The position numbers and the translations under genes were made by a program. Positions 1 through 6,726 of a stretch of 7,752 nucleotides of DNA are shown in pieces (within the stretch, counting starts at the first letter, position 1; the number at the start of each line of letters is the position of its first letter). Below the pieces are notes generated by a model. The model worked only from the letters and a program-made list of their open reading frames with translations. It did not search any database and had not been told where the DNA came from. Source of the stretch: DASWIV01 sp036397475 (GTDB lineage Bacteria > JAJVIF01 > JAPKYR01); contig DASWIV010000360.1 in NCBI GenBank assembly GCA_036397475.1, positions 1 through 7,752 on the forward strand, read 5' to 3'.

Positions 1-1413
1 CTGGCATTGATCAAAAAAGAAAAAGTGGTGCTCGACGACGACAGGATCTATTTATGGTGGATGTACGAATATGAAACCGGCATCGCGGAAATTCTCTCGT
101 CGATGGGGCAGAGGAAATCGAAAAAATACGACAAGGGTGAAATACAGAATCTTATCGCGAAAATTCAGCGCGTTGAAAATATGAGCCTGGCTGAAGAGCA
201 ATTGAATGCTGTCGAGCAGGCGGTAATTAACCAGTGCATGGTGATAACGGGCGGTCCGGGTACAGGAAAAAGCACAACAGTGAAAGTCATTGTCAGGGCA
301 TTCGAGAGAATGGGAAAAAACGTGAGGCTTGCCTCTCCGACAGGACGAGCGGCGAAAAGGCTCGAGGAAGCGTCGGGCAGGCCCGCGTCGACCATTCACC
401 GCCTGCTTGAATACCATCCTAAAAATGGATTCCAGAGAGACGCTGATACTCCACTCGATTGCAGGGTGGTGATAGTTGACGAGGCGTCCATGATAGATGC
501 GCCCTTGATGTACCATTTATTGAGGGCGCTTCCCCCCGGATGCAGATTGATACTTGTTGGCGATGTCGACCAGCTTCCGTCTGTAGGTCCCGGACTGATC
601 CTGAAAGATATAATCAATTCGGAAATTGTCGTGGTATCGAGGCTCACCGAAATTTTCAGGCAGGCTGCGGGAAGCCTGATAGTGACGAACGCCCACAGGA
701 TCAACAGCGGCGGAAAACCCCAGTGGAGCTGGGATGAGGGCAAAAAAGATATGTCATGGATCCGCATCCAGCGTGAAAGCGACGATGAAGAGCGAAGCCT
801 GGTGGCATCGAGGATCGCCGACAAGGTCATAAATTCGATCGCTGGACAGCTGTCAAAAAAATTCGATCCGCTGACTGAAATCCAGGTCCTGACACCAATG
901 CACGCCGGACCTGCCGGCGCGAAGGAACTGAATCGCCGCCTGCAGGAATCGTGCAATCCGAAATCGCCGGATAAAGCAGAACTGCTGGTCGGCGACAGGA
1001 TATTCCGCCTGGGCGACCGGGTAATGCAGATCCGTAACAATTATGAGCTCGATGTTTTTAACGGGGACATCGGCTCGATCGTGAGAATCGACACGAGGGA
1101 AGGCATGGTGACTGTACAGTTTGACCGCGATGTCGCGTACAAGCGCAGCGACCTCGATGAACTTCTGCACGCCTACGCGATCACGGTTCACAAATCCCAG
1201 GGCAGCGAGTATCCATGCGTGGTGATTCCGATCACCACCTCTCACTGGATCATGCTCCAGCGAAATCTGATTTACACCGCGATGACGAGGGCGAAACAGT
1301 ATTGTTTATTTGTCGGACAGAGTGAAGCCCTTTTCAGGGCGATCAAAAATACCGAGACCGGAGTCAGGCATACGTACCTGAGAGAAAGGCTGGCTCTGGG
1401 GATGAATTCGTAG
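1..1413 (+). CDS. recD2: RecD2-like ATP-dependent DNA helicase (5'-partial)
   Basis: This is a superfamily 1B helicase of the RecD/TraA type, expected to move 5'-3' on single-stranded DNA during repair. The frame is open from base 1 and the N-terminal part is missing; 470 residues are visible where RecD2 proteins usually have about 720-850. Counting from the window edge, visible motifs are Walker A GGPGTGKS (84-91), LASPTGRAAKRL (Ia), the DEAS Walker B box (160-163), GDVDQLPSVGPG (motif III, 187-198), an FRQ arginine (219-221), LTPMHAG (297-303), HKSQGSE (motif V region, 397-403) and YTAMTRAK (motif VI, 425-432). The stretch around NGDIGSI (354-360) fits the SH3-like insert of RecD2. No RecB or RecC gene is seen, which fits the stand-alone RecD2 class, although the left flank is unseen. 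The TTG at base 7 is an internal leucine, not the start. The family call is very secure; RecD2 rather than another RecD/TraA helicase is inferred. Confidence 0.95.
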   Translation: MALIKKEKVVLDDDRIYLWWMYEYETGIAEILSSMGQRKSKKYDKGEIQNLIAKIQRVENMSLAEEQLNAVEQAVINQCMVITGGPGTGKSTTVKVIVRAFERMGKNVRLASPTGRAAKRLEEASGRPASTIHRLLEYHPKNGFQRDADTPLDCRVVIVDEASMIDAPLMYHLLRALPPGCRLILVGDVDQLPSVGPGLILKDIINSEIVVVSRLTEIFRQAAGSLIVTNAHRINSGGKPQWSWDEGKKDMSWIRIQRESDDEERSLVASRIADKVINSIAGQLSKKFDPLTEIQVLTPMHAGPAGAKELNRRLQESCNPKSPDKAELLVGDRIFRLGDRVMQIRNNYELDVFNGDIGSIVRIDTREGMVTVQFDRDVAYKRSDLDELLHAYAITVHKSQGSEYPCVVIPITTSHWIMLQRNLIYTAMTRAKQYCLFVGQSEALFRAIKNTETGVRHTYLRERLALGMNS

Positions 1414-1467
1414 GATGCGCACTGTAATTTCAGTCCTGATATATTTATGAGGATTGCCCCATTTTCA

Positions 1468-1497
1468 TCAACAAACCCCCATTTCGCATCGTATAAT
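1468..1497 (+). promoter_or_regulatory. Sigma-70-like promoter of the lipoprotein gene
   Basis: A perfect TATAAT lies at 1492-1497. TCAACA at 1468-1473 matches the TTGACA consensus at four of six positions, with an 18-base spacer. Transcription would start near 1504 and leave a leader of about 30 bases that contains the ribosome binding site. The position, between the helicase stop and the lipoprotein start, suggests that the lipoprotein gene has its own promoter. No terminator is visible after the helicase gene, so read-through is also possible. Confidence 0.55.
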
Positions 1498-1518
1498 ATG
1501 TGAGGTTCCGATCTACGT

Positions 1519-1524
1519 AGGAGG
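1519..1524 (+). promoter_or_regulatory. Shine-Dalgarno AGGAGG
   Basis: A full-consensus AGGAGG lies 9 bases before the ATG at 1534. It fixes that start, which is also immediately followed by a convincing signal peptide. Confidence 0.8.
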
Positions 1525-1533
1525 CTGAACATA

Positions 1534-4287
1534 ATGCGTTCACTTAACTGGCGAGGTATTGTCATTGCCGCGACGTCTGTCGCTGTAATTCTGCTTTCAA
1601 TCGGCTGTGGCGGAAACGGCTCTCCGACAATCCCGGGAAATCCATCCACCACCACGAATTACACGGCCGATCGCACAACAGATGGAAATATTTTGTGGGG
1701 ATATTTCGATGTGGAAATCGACAGCGTTTCGGGTGACGCGAATATAGTCCCCCTGCGCGGGGCTATGTTCAACGCGAATGTGGTCAAATTTCTGCAGCCT
1801 CCTCTCGCTCCCGTAAATCTCCTGTCTATCAGCATAAATCCCGGCACGAATTTTTCGTCCGGGTATATTGACCTCGACGTTACCCTGAGCCATCCATTCC
1901 CCGGACTTGATAAATTCCGTGGATTCGATGTACGCGGAATTGTCATTGGCGACGGATCGTGGGCGCCGTCATTCGATTCAACGGCAATCATGGCTGGACC
2001 CGGGGATCTTTCGCTTTTGAATCCCGACGGATACTCCCGCTGGTGGAATCCGACAGAATTCACGTCATATGGCACAATCCTCGGTTATACTCAGGGATCG
2101 AAAGCCCCTCCTGCACCTGGTAACGCCGTTTTCAACGCGTACAAATATTTCGCCGACGATCTATCCCCACAGTCTCCATTAACAGACCTGATCCCTGGCA
2201 ATCGCGGCACCTTCAGTGTAGAGAAAGGGTCCAATACCCGAAATTACATACTTCAGTTTCCTTTCGACCAGGACGGATTTCCAATTTTCAAATTCACTTA
2301 TGCAATCGACGCCAGCTGGGCGCTGCCGTCGGATGAATTCGCGCCTGAATATCCAATCGAAGCGTACCCACCCGGCGCAAACACTCCCGAAGCATGGTGG
2401 GCGACAATCGATTCGAAAAAATCGACCGCATGGTATGTCAATGAGGATGCACATGGCGGCTCGGTCAATCTCGACATTGAAATATTCGACTGGCAGAGCA
2501 TATATAACCCGTCAGGTGTAATGGGTGAGGTCGCGGCGATTTATGCCGACTGTGACCTGTTCCCTTCAATAAATGAACTGGGTTCGGTGGCTGCAATTTA
2601 TCCTGGAGGACCCGTGTCATCGGTTTATTCGGTTGAAATTTCCGATCCGGTTCTTACATCGGCTGGAATGTTCGACCTGTGGATAGGAGTGGAAGCCGAT
2701 GATCCCGTTAACTACGCTCCCCAGATAGAAGGCGATCCATCTTTCTTCGACTGGCCCGACACACCGATCCGCTCCATATGGCATGGAATAATCGACGTTT
2801 CCCCGTTTTTCCCATCCGACGCTCCTGTAGTGGACGCGGTAAATCCTACGGAAGGAATAATCTCGACAGTTGTTCCCGACCTGCAGATTTTCGGGGCGAA
2901 TTTCCAGTCGGGAGTTACGGTTGAATTTGTACAGGGCGGGACGGATTTTCTCACGGTCGATAATGTTCAGTGGGTTGGAGCGAATGAAATTCATTGCGAT
3001 GTCGCCTGCGACGGTCCGCTGGGATTGTATGACGTCACCATAAAAAATCCCGATACGCAGGAAGGATCCCTGTTCAACGGATTCGAAGTGGTCCAGCCGG
3101 GAGATTCCATCTGGTGGGAAAGCCAGATGTATAACAGTAAAAATATCGGGCGAAATCCCACAGTCCCTGGTGCCGATCCGAATACTCTCGTTGAAATGTG
3201 GAGCCAGCCGGTAAGCGGAAACAAAAAATACTGCACCCCTGTTGTCGCGGACGACAAGATCTTCTTTACGGGAAATGACGGATTCTACGGGAACACGTCG
3301 CAGACAATTTATTGCTACGACCTGTACACCGGAGAATTGAAATGGTCCAACCCCATCAACCCGAGTAATTATGTCGCGACACGCGCGTTCGCGTGTCCTG
3401 TCTGGTGGGAAGGAAACGACGGAATTCAGCGCGTCGCTGTCGGGGGCGATCAGGTTTACTGTTACAACGCTGAAACCGGTGAAGAACTCTGGACATTCGA
3501 CGACGAGGTCGATGGAAATCCAATTAACTGGATAGCGAACCAGATGCAGAAGTACAACGGCATGGTGCTCGCAAGGTCAAGACAGTCCAATTTGTATGTT
3601 CTCGATTTCGTTACGGGCAGCCTGGTCTCGAAGGTAAATTGCTCGTCATCGTCGGAGGGCGGGTGCGGTGCCTCTGACGGGCTGGTTTACATCTCATCCG
3701 GAAAATGGGTCGATTGCGCAGACATTATGACAGGCGAAATACAGTGGAGCACACAGCTTCTTTTCGACGCCGGCATTTCGCACTGGGTTAATCCGACGAT
3801 CGCGAACGACCGGGTCTATATCAGCACTTACCAGGGCTACGTGTTCGCGCTTGCTGAAAAAGCGCATGAATCCTACTTTCCCGGGGACATTATCTGGAGC
3901 TGGCACGATCCTCTCGAGCCTGTCGGAAATAATCCGCTTGTCGGAGGAACCGCGGTTATCGGGGACAAGGTATTTGTGGCCCCGGCTTTCAGCGGAAATT
4001 TCGTGTATTGCATCTCCGACCTTGGTGACAGTGCCGAAACATTCTGGCAATCGTCGACCACCGGATATTTCGACGCGTCGCCGGTATGGAGCACCGCGCC
4101 GAGCTATCCTGACGGTGTCGTCTATTGTCCGGACAACAATGGATTCCTGCGTGCATGGGATGCCGCTAACGGACAGGAAATCTGGCAGGTAAATACAGGC
4201 GGCGAACTCCGCGCCGGCATGACTCCGATTCTGAATCTGCTGGTGGTAACTTCGGCAACCGAGGTTACTGTATACACTGGAAGTTAA
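1534..4287 (+). CDS. Surface lipoprotein with IPT/TIG and PQQ-type beta-propeller domains
   Basis: This is a 917-residue exported protein of unknown function. Residues 1-25 form a lipoprotein signal peptide: positive residues R2 and R7, a hydrophobic core at about 9-23, then LSIGC with Cys25 as the likely lipidated residue. The lipobox is imperfect because the -3 position is Ser rather than Leu. A Ser/Thr/Pro/Asn-rich linker follows to about 45. Residues 45-425 form a large region I do not recognise, rich in aromatic residues and apparently beta-structured. Residues 429-519 (PVVDAVNPTEG to FNGFEV) look like an IPT/TIG immunoglobulin-like domain. Residues 553-917 carry repeated blades of the PQQ/BamB-like type, including YCYDLYTGELKW (593), VYCYNAETGEELW (641), VDCADIMTGEIQW (726) and FLRAWDAANGQEIW (871), about seven in all. 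Such propellers usually bind proteins or glycans; no evidence for a bound cofactor or catalysis is visible. It has its own promoter and terminator, so it appears monocistronic. Confidence 0.85.
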   Translation: MRSLNWRGIVIAATSVAVILLSIGCGGNGSPTIPGNPSTTTNYTADRTTDGNILWGYFDVEIDSVSGDANIVPLRGAMFNANVVKFLQPPLAPVNLLSISINPGTNFSSGYIDLDVTLSHPFPGLDKFRGFDVRGIVIGDGSWAPSFDSTAIMAGPGDLSLLNPDGYSRWWNPTEFTSYGTILGYTQGSKAPPAPGNAVFNAYKYFADDLSPQSPLTDLIPGNRGTFSVEKGSNTRNYILQFPFDQDGFPIFKFTYAIDASWALPSDEFAPEYPIEAYPPGANTPEAWWATIDSKKSTAWYVNEDAHGGSVNLDIEIFDWQSIYNPSGVMGEVAAIYADCDLFPSINELGSVAAIYPGGPVSSVYSVEISDPVLTSAGMFDLWIGVEADDPVNYAPQIEGDPSFFDWPDTPIRSIWHGIIDVSPFFPSDAPVVDAVNPTEGIISTVVPDLQIFGANFQSGVTVEFVQGGTDFLTVDNVQWVGANEIHCDVACDGPLGLYDVTIKNPDTQEGSLFNGFEVVQPGDSIWWESQMYNSKNIGRNPTVPGADPNTLVEMWSQPVSGNKKYCTPVVADDKIFFTGNDGFYGNTSQTIYCYDLYTGELKWSNPINPSNYVATRAFACPVWWEGNDGIQRVAVGGDQVYCYNAETGEELWTFDDEVDGNPINWIANQMQKYNGMVLARSRQSNLYVLDFVTGSLVSKVNCSSSSEGGCGASDGLVYISSGKWVDCADIMTGEIQWSTQLLFDAGISHWVNPTIANDRVYISTYQGYVFALAEKAHESYFPGDIIWSWHDPLEPVGNNPLVGGTAVIGDKVFVAPAFSGNFVYCISDLGDSAETFWQSSTTGYFDASPVWSTAPSYPDGVVYCPDNNGFLRAWDAANGQEIWQVNTGGELRAGMTPILNLLVVTSATEVTVYTGS

Positions 4288-4309
4288 AGCTTAAGACATT
4301 CATCATCCC

Positions 4310-4332
4310 CTCCCTCAGTGAGGGGGTTTATT
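4310..4332 (+). terminator. Intrinsic terminator after the lipoprotein gene
   Basis: CCCTC (4312-4316) pairs with GAGGG (4320-4324) around an AGT loop. A T-G wobble and a C-G pair extend the stem to 7 bp (4310-4316 with 4320-4326). TTTATT follows directly. It begins 23 bases after the lipoprotein stop and separates that gene from the TIR-like gene. Confidence 0.8.
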
Positions 4333-4367
4333 AGCGAAACATGTCTCCAATTTCCAAGTCTCATTAA

Positions 4368-4383
4368 CAGCATCCATGTGCTG
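4368..4383 (+). repeat. Small hairpin in the leader of the TIR-like gene
   Basis: CAGCA (4368-4372) and TGCTG (4379-4383) can pair around a 6-base loop, ending 27 bases before the ATG at 4411. The stem is short and could arise by chance. No T-run follows, so it is not a terminator. Confidence 0.25.
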
Positions 4384-4410
4384 AATTTATCGCACAAATG
4401 GTGATTCGCC

Positions 4411-5265
4411 ATGCTCGAAAACATCAAACCTCACCTGACTGTGAAACGTCAAAAAGCTGAGAAGCAGCTTTCCGACCGTATAGCAAAGGCGGAAGAACTT
4501 GCGATTATCCCCATCGCGAATGTGGTCGACCTGCTCACCGTAATCAAACACTTCAGGGAGTGGGATCAGCATAACTATCTCCTTCTCGAATCCATTTTTT
4601 CTTCGACCGGCTTCGCCCGCGATTACCAGTTGATAAAACAGGAATCCGTGATCGCGTCGAAGACCGACGTCAATGAGCGCTACTACGCATTCTCCGCGGA
4701 TGTGATCGCAATCAGGGAGAATTTTCATCGTAAATCGGAATGGCTTTCCATGCTCAGGGACACACTGCATATTTACGATAAAACCGGGGATGACAATTCA
4801 GGCGATGAATTTTCCACTTCGAGGCAGGTCGTGTTTATTGTGCACATCCACGATGACGCCCATGTCACTAATGTCTCAGCCCTCATCAAAGACCAGGGCC
4901 TGGAGCCTTACATTGTCCAGGACAAACCTGACGGCGGACGTACGATGCTTACCCACTTCAATGAGAAGTTCAGGGATATCGGATTTGTCGTGTACGTGCT
5001 GACCGATGAATTCATTGGAACCCTGATGCCTGAGCATGTCAGTCAGATGATCAGGGCAAAACAGAATCTCATTTATGAAATGGGACAAGTGACAGCCCGG
5101 ATCGGTAAAGGCAGGATTGCTCTTCTATGGAGGGGTGAGACCGGAATCCCGATGGACCTCGACGGGGTCACTTATCACAAGATTGATGATAAGGAAGTAT
5201 GGAAACGTGATTTGCTGAAAGCGATGGAAGACTCGGAGATAAGATTGAAAGCCCCGACGGCATGA
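4411..5265 (+). CDS. Stand-alone TIR-like nucleotide-binding protein (PF10137, CAP12/PCTIR type)
   Basis: This 284-residue two-part protein ends in a TIR-like domain of the kind annotated as predicted nucleotide-binding protein. Domain residues 138-284 show the family pattern: VFIVHIHDD (141-149), DKPDGGRT (171-178), VLTDE (196-200), RAKQN followed by IYEMG (215-225), and a PMDLDGV stretch (247-253). By family comparison Glu223 aligns with the catalytic glutamate of NAD+-cleaving TIR domains such as TIR-STING. Residues 1-130 are predicted mostly helical and charged; the segment FREWDQHNYLLLESIF (48-63) resembles the helical N-terminal part often found before this TIR type, by my recollection. 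No signal peptide or membrane segment is seen, so it should be cytosolic. The ATG at 4411 is the first in-frame start after a TGA at 4402 and has no Shine-Dalgarno site. A role as an NADase in phage defence is inferred; no known partner gene is adjacent. Confidence 0.85.
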   Translation: MLENIKPHLTVKRQKAEKQLSDRIAKAEELAIIPIANVVDLLTVIKHFREWDQHNYLLLESIFSSTGFARDYQLIKQESVIASKTDVNERYYAFSADVIAIRENFHRKSEWLSMLRDTLHIYDKTGDDNSGDEFSTSRQVVFIVHIHDDAHVTNVSALIKDQGLEPYIVQDKPDGGRTMLTHFNEKFRDIGFVVYVLTDEFIGTLMPEHVSQMIRAKQNLIYEMGQVTARIGKGRIALLWRGETGIPMDLDGVTYHKIDDKEVWKRDLLKAMEDSEIRLKAPTA

Positions 5266-5273
5266 AATTCGTT

Positions 5274-5612
5274 TCATCCGCTGAAACTTATAATCCCTTC
5301 TTCCTGGGAATTATAGCTTTTGAATATGTGCGACAATCCAACCTGGTTGAAAATTTTACCGACCCTCTCGGAAATTCCGTAGATCCTGATGTCCCCGCCT
5401 TTGCGTCGAGCGTTTTGCAAAAGCCTCAGGAGCATGCTGATTCCCGACGAGTCTATATATTTCACCGCGGTAAGATCGACAAGCAGCTCGATATTTCCCT
5501 CCTCGATCTGCCTTAAAAGGTAATTATGGACCTTCTCATCCTCAGGGCTGATTATGTCCCCGTCGATCGAGACAAGCGTGCAGGAATCCATTGATTTGCA
5601 GAAAACATTCAT
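5274..5612 (-). CDS. STAS-domain anti-sigma-factor antagonist (second gene of pair)
   Basis: This 112-residue protein is a single STAS domain of the SpoIIAA/RsbV type. It would bind an anti-sigma factor or other serine-kinase partner when unphosphorylated and be released when phosphorylated. The core signature is VDLTAVKYIDSSGISMLL (45-62), with Ser55 directly after Asp54 at the position phosphorylated in B. subtilis RsbV (Ser56) and SpoIIAA (Ser58). GGDIRIYGI (72-80) and IFNQVGLSHIF (87-97) match the later strand and helix of the fold. Its ATG lies 4 bases after the stop of the upstream STAS gene, with GGAG (plus-strand 5623-5626) 10 bases before it, so the two are probably co-transcribed and may be translationally coupled. 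Its stop lies 8 bases from that of the convergent TIR-like gene. The matching kinase and phosphatase are not in the window, so the regulated process is unknown. Confidence 0.9.
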   Translation of the reverse strand: MNVFCKSMDSCTLVSIDGDIISPEDEKVHNYLLRQIEEGNIELLVDLTAVKYIDSSGISMLLRLLQNARRKGGDIRIYGISERVGKIFNQVGLSHIFKSYNSQEEGIISFSG

Positions 5613-5616
5613 TTGA

Positions 5617-5973
5617 TCAACTCTCCACAGGCGGTTTAGCCGAAATTCCCGACACTGCGTCCTCTACACAGCTGTAGATCTCAAAGACAAGGTGCAGCTT
5701 TGTGAGTTCTATAACCATATTGACCTGCGATGTAGGCTCGGCAAGCGCGACAGTTCCGTCATTCTCCTTCGCTGTCTTAAGCGCGCTTACAAGTGCCCCG
5801 AGCCCGGCTGAGTCGATGTAACCCACATCCTTGAGGTTAACAACGATATTGAGCGCCCCGCCATGGATCGCCGTACGCATCTCTTCCTTCGCCGGTCCGG
5901 CGGACCTCGAATCGAAATCTCCTGCCATATCGAAGACCAGCAGGCCGCCAACTTCTCTGCACGTTATGTTCAT
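5617..5973 (-). CDS. STAS-domain anti-sigma-factor antagonist (first gene of pair)
   Basis: This is a 118-residue single STAS domain, the promoter-proximal gene of a two-gene operon. The N-terminal strands read VGGLLVFDMAGDFDSRSAG (8-26), with the G-D-F-D turn typical of RsbV-like antagonists. The signature is VNLKDVGYIDSAGLGALV (45-62); Ser55 after Asp54 is the likely phosphorylation site, followed by Ala where the downstream paralogue has a second Ser. The later segment VALAEPTSQVNMVIELTKL (75-93) fits the strand-helix part of the fold. It differs from its neighbour along most of its length, so the pair is an old duplication or two independent proteins, not a recent copy. TGAGGAA on the minus strand (around 5984-5990) supports the ATG at 5973. 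Cytosolic; expected partners are an RsbW-like kinase and a PP2C phosphatase encoded elsewhere. Confidence 0.92.
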   Translation of the reverse strand: MNITCREVGGLLVFDMAGDFDSRSAGPAKEEMRTAIHGGALNIVVNLKDVGYIDSAGLGALVSALKTAKENDGTVALAEPTSQVNMVIELTKLHLVFEIYSCVEDAVSGISAKPPVES

Positions 5974-5984
5974 TTATATTGCAT

Positions 5985-5989
5985 TCCTC
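5985..5989 (-). promoter_or_regulatory. Shine-Dalgarno GAGGA for the STAS operon
   Basis: On the minus strand GAGGA ends 11 bases before the ATG at 5973, slightly long but acceptable. I could not find a convincing -35/-10 pair for this operon between 5990 and 6060. Confidence 0.55.
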
Positions 5990-6051
5990 ACATTACCAGA
6001 TGGGAATTGGATATAAACATTCAATATTAGTATCCACCCCGGAGGTGCCTG

Positions 6052-6153
6052 TTGCACAATAAAATCTTATCAATTCAGCTGGAGTCTCTTAATCAACCTG
6101 AATGTGATCGAATGACAGTTAATGATATTTCAGGTTTGAGGTTAATTTTTTAA
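6052..6153 (+). CDS. Possible 33-residue small ORF
   Basis: A TTG codon at 6052 opens a frame of 33 codons ending in TAA at 6151-6153. It is preceded by GGAGGTG (6041-6047), a near-perfect ribosome binding site with 6 bases from GGAGG to the TTG. The peptide would begin MHNKILSIQL and end SGLRLIF. It has no membrane segment, and I recognise no family. It sits divergently from the STAS operon in the largest gap of the window, and only a weak promoter is visible upstream. Support is limited to the ribosome binding site and the gap position; the GGAGGTG could be chance, and the peptide may not exist. An inverted repeat with a nearby T-run overlaps its 3' half. Confidence 0.25.
   Translation: MHNKILSIQLESLNQPECDRMTVNDISGLRLIF
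6095..6151 (+). terminator. Weak terminator-like inverted repeat
   Basis: AACCTGAA (6095-6102) and TTCAGGTT (6129-6136) are perfect inverted repeats around a 26-base loop. A TTTTTT run follows at 6146-6151, nine bases after the stem. The loop is long and the T-run is offset, so this is only a candidate terminator for a short plus-strand transcript. It would end before the DUF1801 promoter. Confidence 0.3.
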
Positions 6154-6200
6154 GCCAGGGACAGATTACACGGGTTACGCCATTCCGTATACTTGATATC

Positions 6201-6230
6201 ATGACCGGATAAGCGGCAACCTGTTACAAT
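6201..6230 (+). promoter_or_regulatory. Possible promoter of the DUF1801 gene
   Basis: TACAAT (6225-6230) matches the -10 consensus at five of six positions, and ATGACC (6201-6206) matches TTGACA at four of six, with an 18-base spacer. The transcript would start around 6237, just upstream of the ribosome binding site, giving a very short leader. Confidence 0.4.
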
Positions 6231-6239
6231 TACCTTACC

Positions 6240-6244
6240 AGGTG
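6240..6244 (+). promoter_or_regulatory. Shine-Dalgarno AGGTG for the DUF1801 gene
   Basis: AGGTG ends 8 bases before the ATG at 6253 and supports that start. Confidence 0.55.
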
Positions 6245-6252
6245 CAAACGAA

Positions 6253-6684
6253 ATGGCAAAGAAATCTTCAAAAAAGACGGTCCTGTTGAGAGGCGGAAAT
6301 CCACAGGTAGAGAAAGCCGACGGCGACGTACCCGTGCAGGAATTTATCAATTCCATGCCGGGATGGAAACAGGATGTCGGGCGACGCCTGGATGAGATCA
6401 TCACCCGCACACTTCCAAAAGTCAGGAAAGCCGTGCGTTGGAATTCACCGTTTTATGGGACCGAAAAAAATGGATGGTTCCTCAATTTTCATTGCATCAC
6501 AAAGTACATCAAGGTCGCATTTTTCAATGGGACATCGCTGGATCCAATGCCTCCGGTGGAATCAAAAAACAAGGGGACGCGATATTTCCACATTTATGAG
6601 GGCGACGACATAGATGAGAAAAAGTTGGCGAAATGGGTAAGGCAGGCGTCGAAGATCCCCGGCTGGGACGGATTCGGGCGTTGA
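6253..6684 (+). CDS. DUF1801 domain protein (YdhG-like)
   Basis: This 143-residue cytosolic protein matches the DUF1801 family (PF08818). After a lysine-rich N-terminus (KKSSKK, 3-8), the domain spans about residues 27-138. Family-like segments are KAVRWNSPFYG (59-69), YIKVAFFNGTSLDP (85-98) and KGTRYFHIYEGDDID (107-121), followed by a helix with KKLAKWVRQASKIPGW (123-138). Length is normal for the family and nothing is missing. B. subtilis YdhG (Fra), a member of this fold family, has been described as frataxin-like and iron-binding, but many members are uncharacterised and that role cannot be transferred from sequence alone. It is flanked by its own promoter-like sequence and a convergent transporter gene, so it is probably transcribed alone. 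Confidence 0.85.
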   Translation: MAKKSSKKTVLLRGGNPQVEKADGDVPVQEFINSMPGWKQDVGRRLDEIITRTLPKVRKAVRWNSPFYGTEKNGWFLNFHCITKYIKVAFFNGTSLDPMPPVESKNKGTRYFHIYEGDDIDEKKLAKWVRQASKIPGWDGFGR

Positions 6685-6726
6685 ATTTTTTATAAATGGA
6701 TGGGTGAGATGGAGTATCAGATCAAT

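Noticed and set aside
396..1040. A 214-codon minus-strand open frame inside the helicase gene
   Set aside because: The plus strand carries all conserved RecD helicase motifs here; the antisense translation has no recognisable domain.
3200..4287. The propeller as a PQQ-dependent dehydrogenase
   Set aside because: Only the blade repeats resemble that family. The lipoprotein signal, the IPT domain and the absence of recognisable cofactor-binding motifs point to a non-enzymatic propeller.
4411..5265. A complete Thoeris, CBASS or Argonaute-TIR system
   Set aside because: No ThsA/ThsB pair, cyclic-nucleotide synthase, STING domain or Argonaute-like gene is in the window.
5262..5516. An 84-codon plus-strand frame starting at the end of the TIR-like gene (ATGA overlap)
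   Set aside because: The ATGA overlap looks like translational coupling, but the minus strand here encodes a clear STAS domain and the plus-strand product resembles nothing.
4411..5973. TIR-like gene plus STAS pair as a single defence operon
   Set aside because: The genes are on opposite strands and converge, so they are not co-transcribed, and STAS antagonists are ordinary sigma-factor regulators. A functional link is not supported.
6658..6691. Terminator at the end of the DUF1801 gene (T6 run at 6686-6691)
   Set aside because: Only a 4-bp CCCG/CGGG stem with a 13-base loop precedes the T-run, and it lies 7 bases away, so it is too weak to call.
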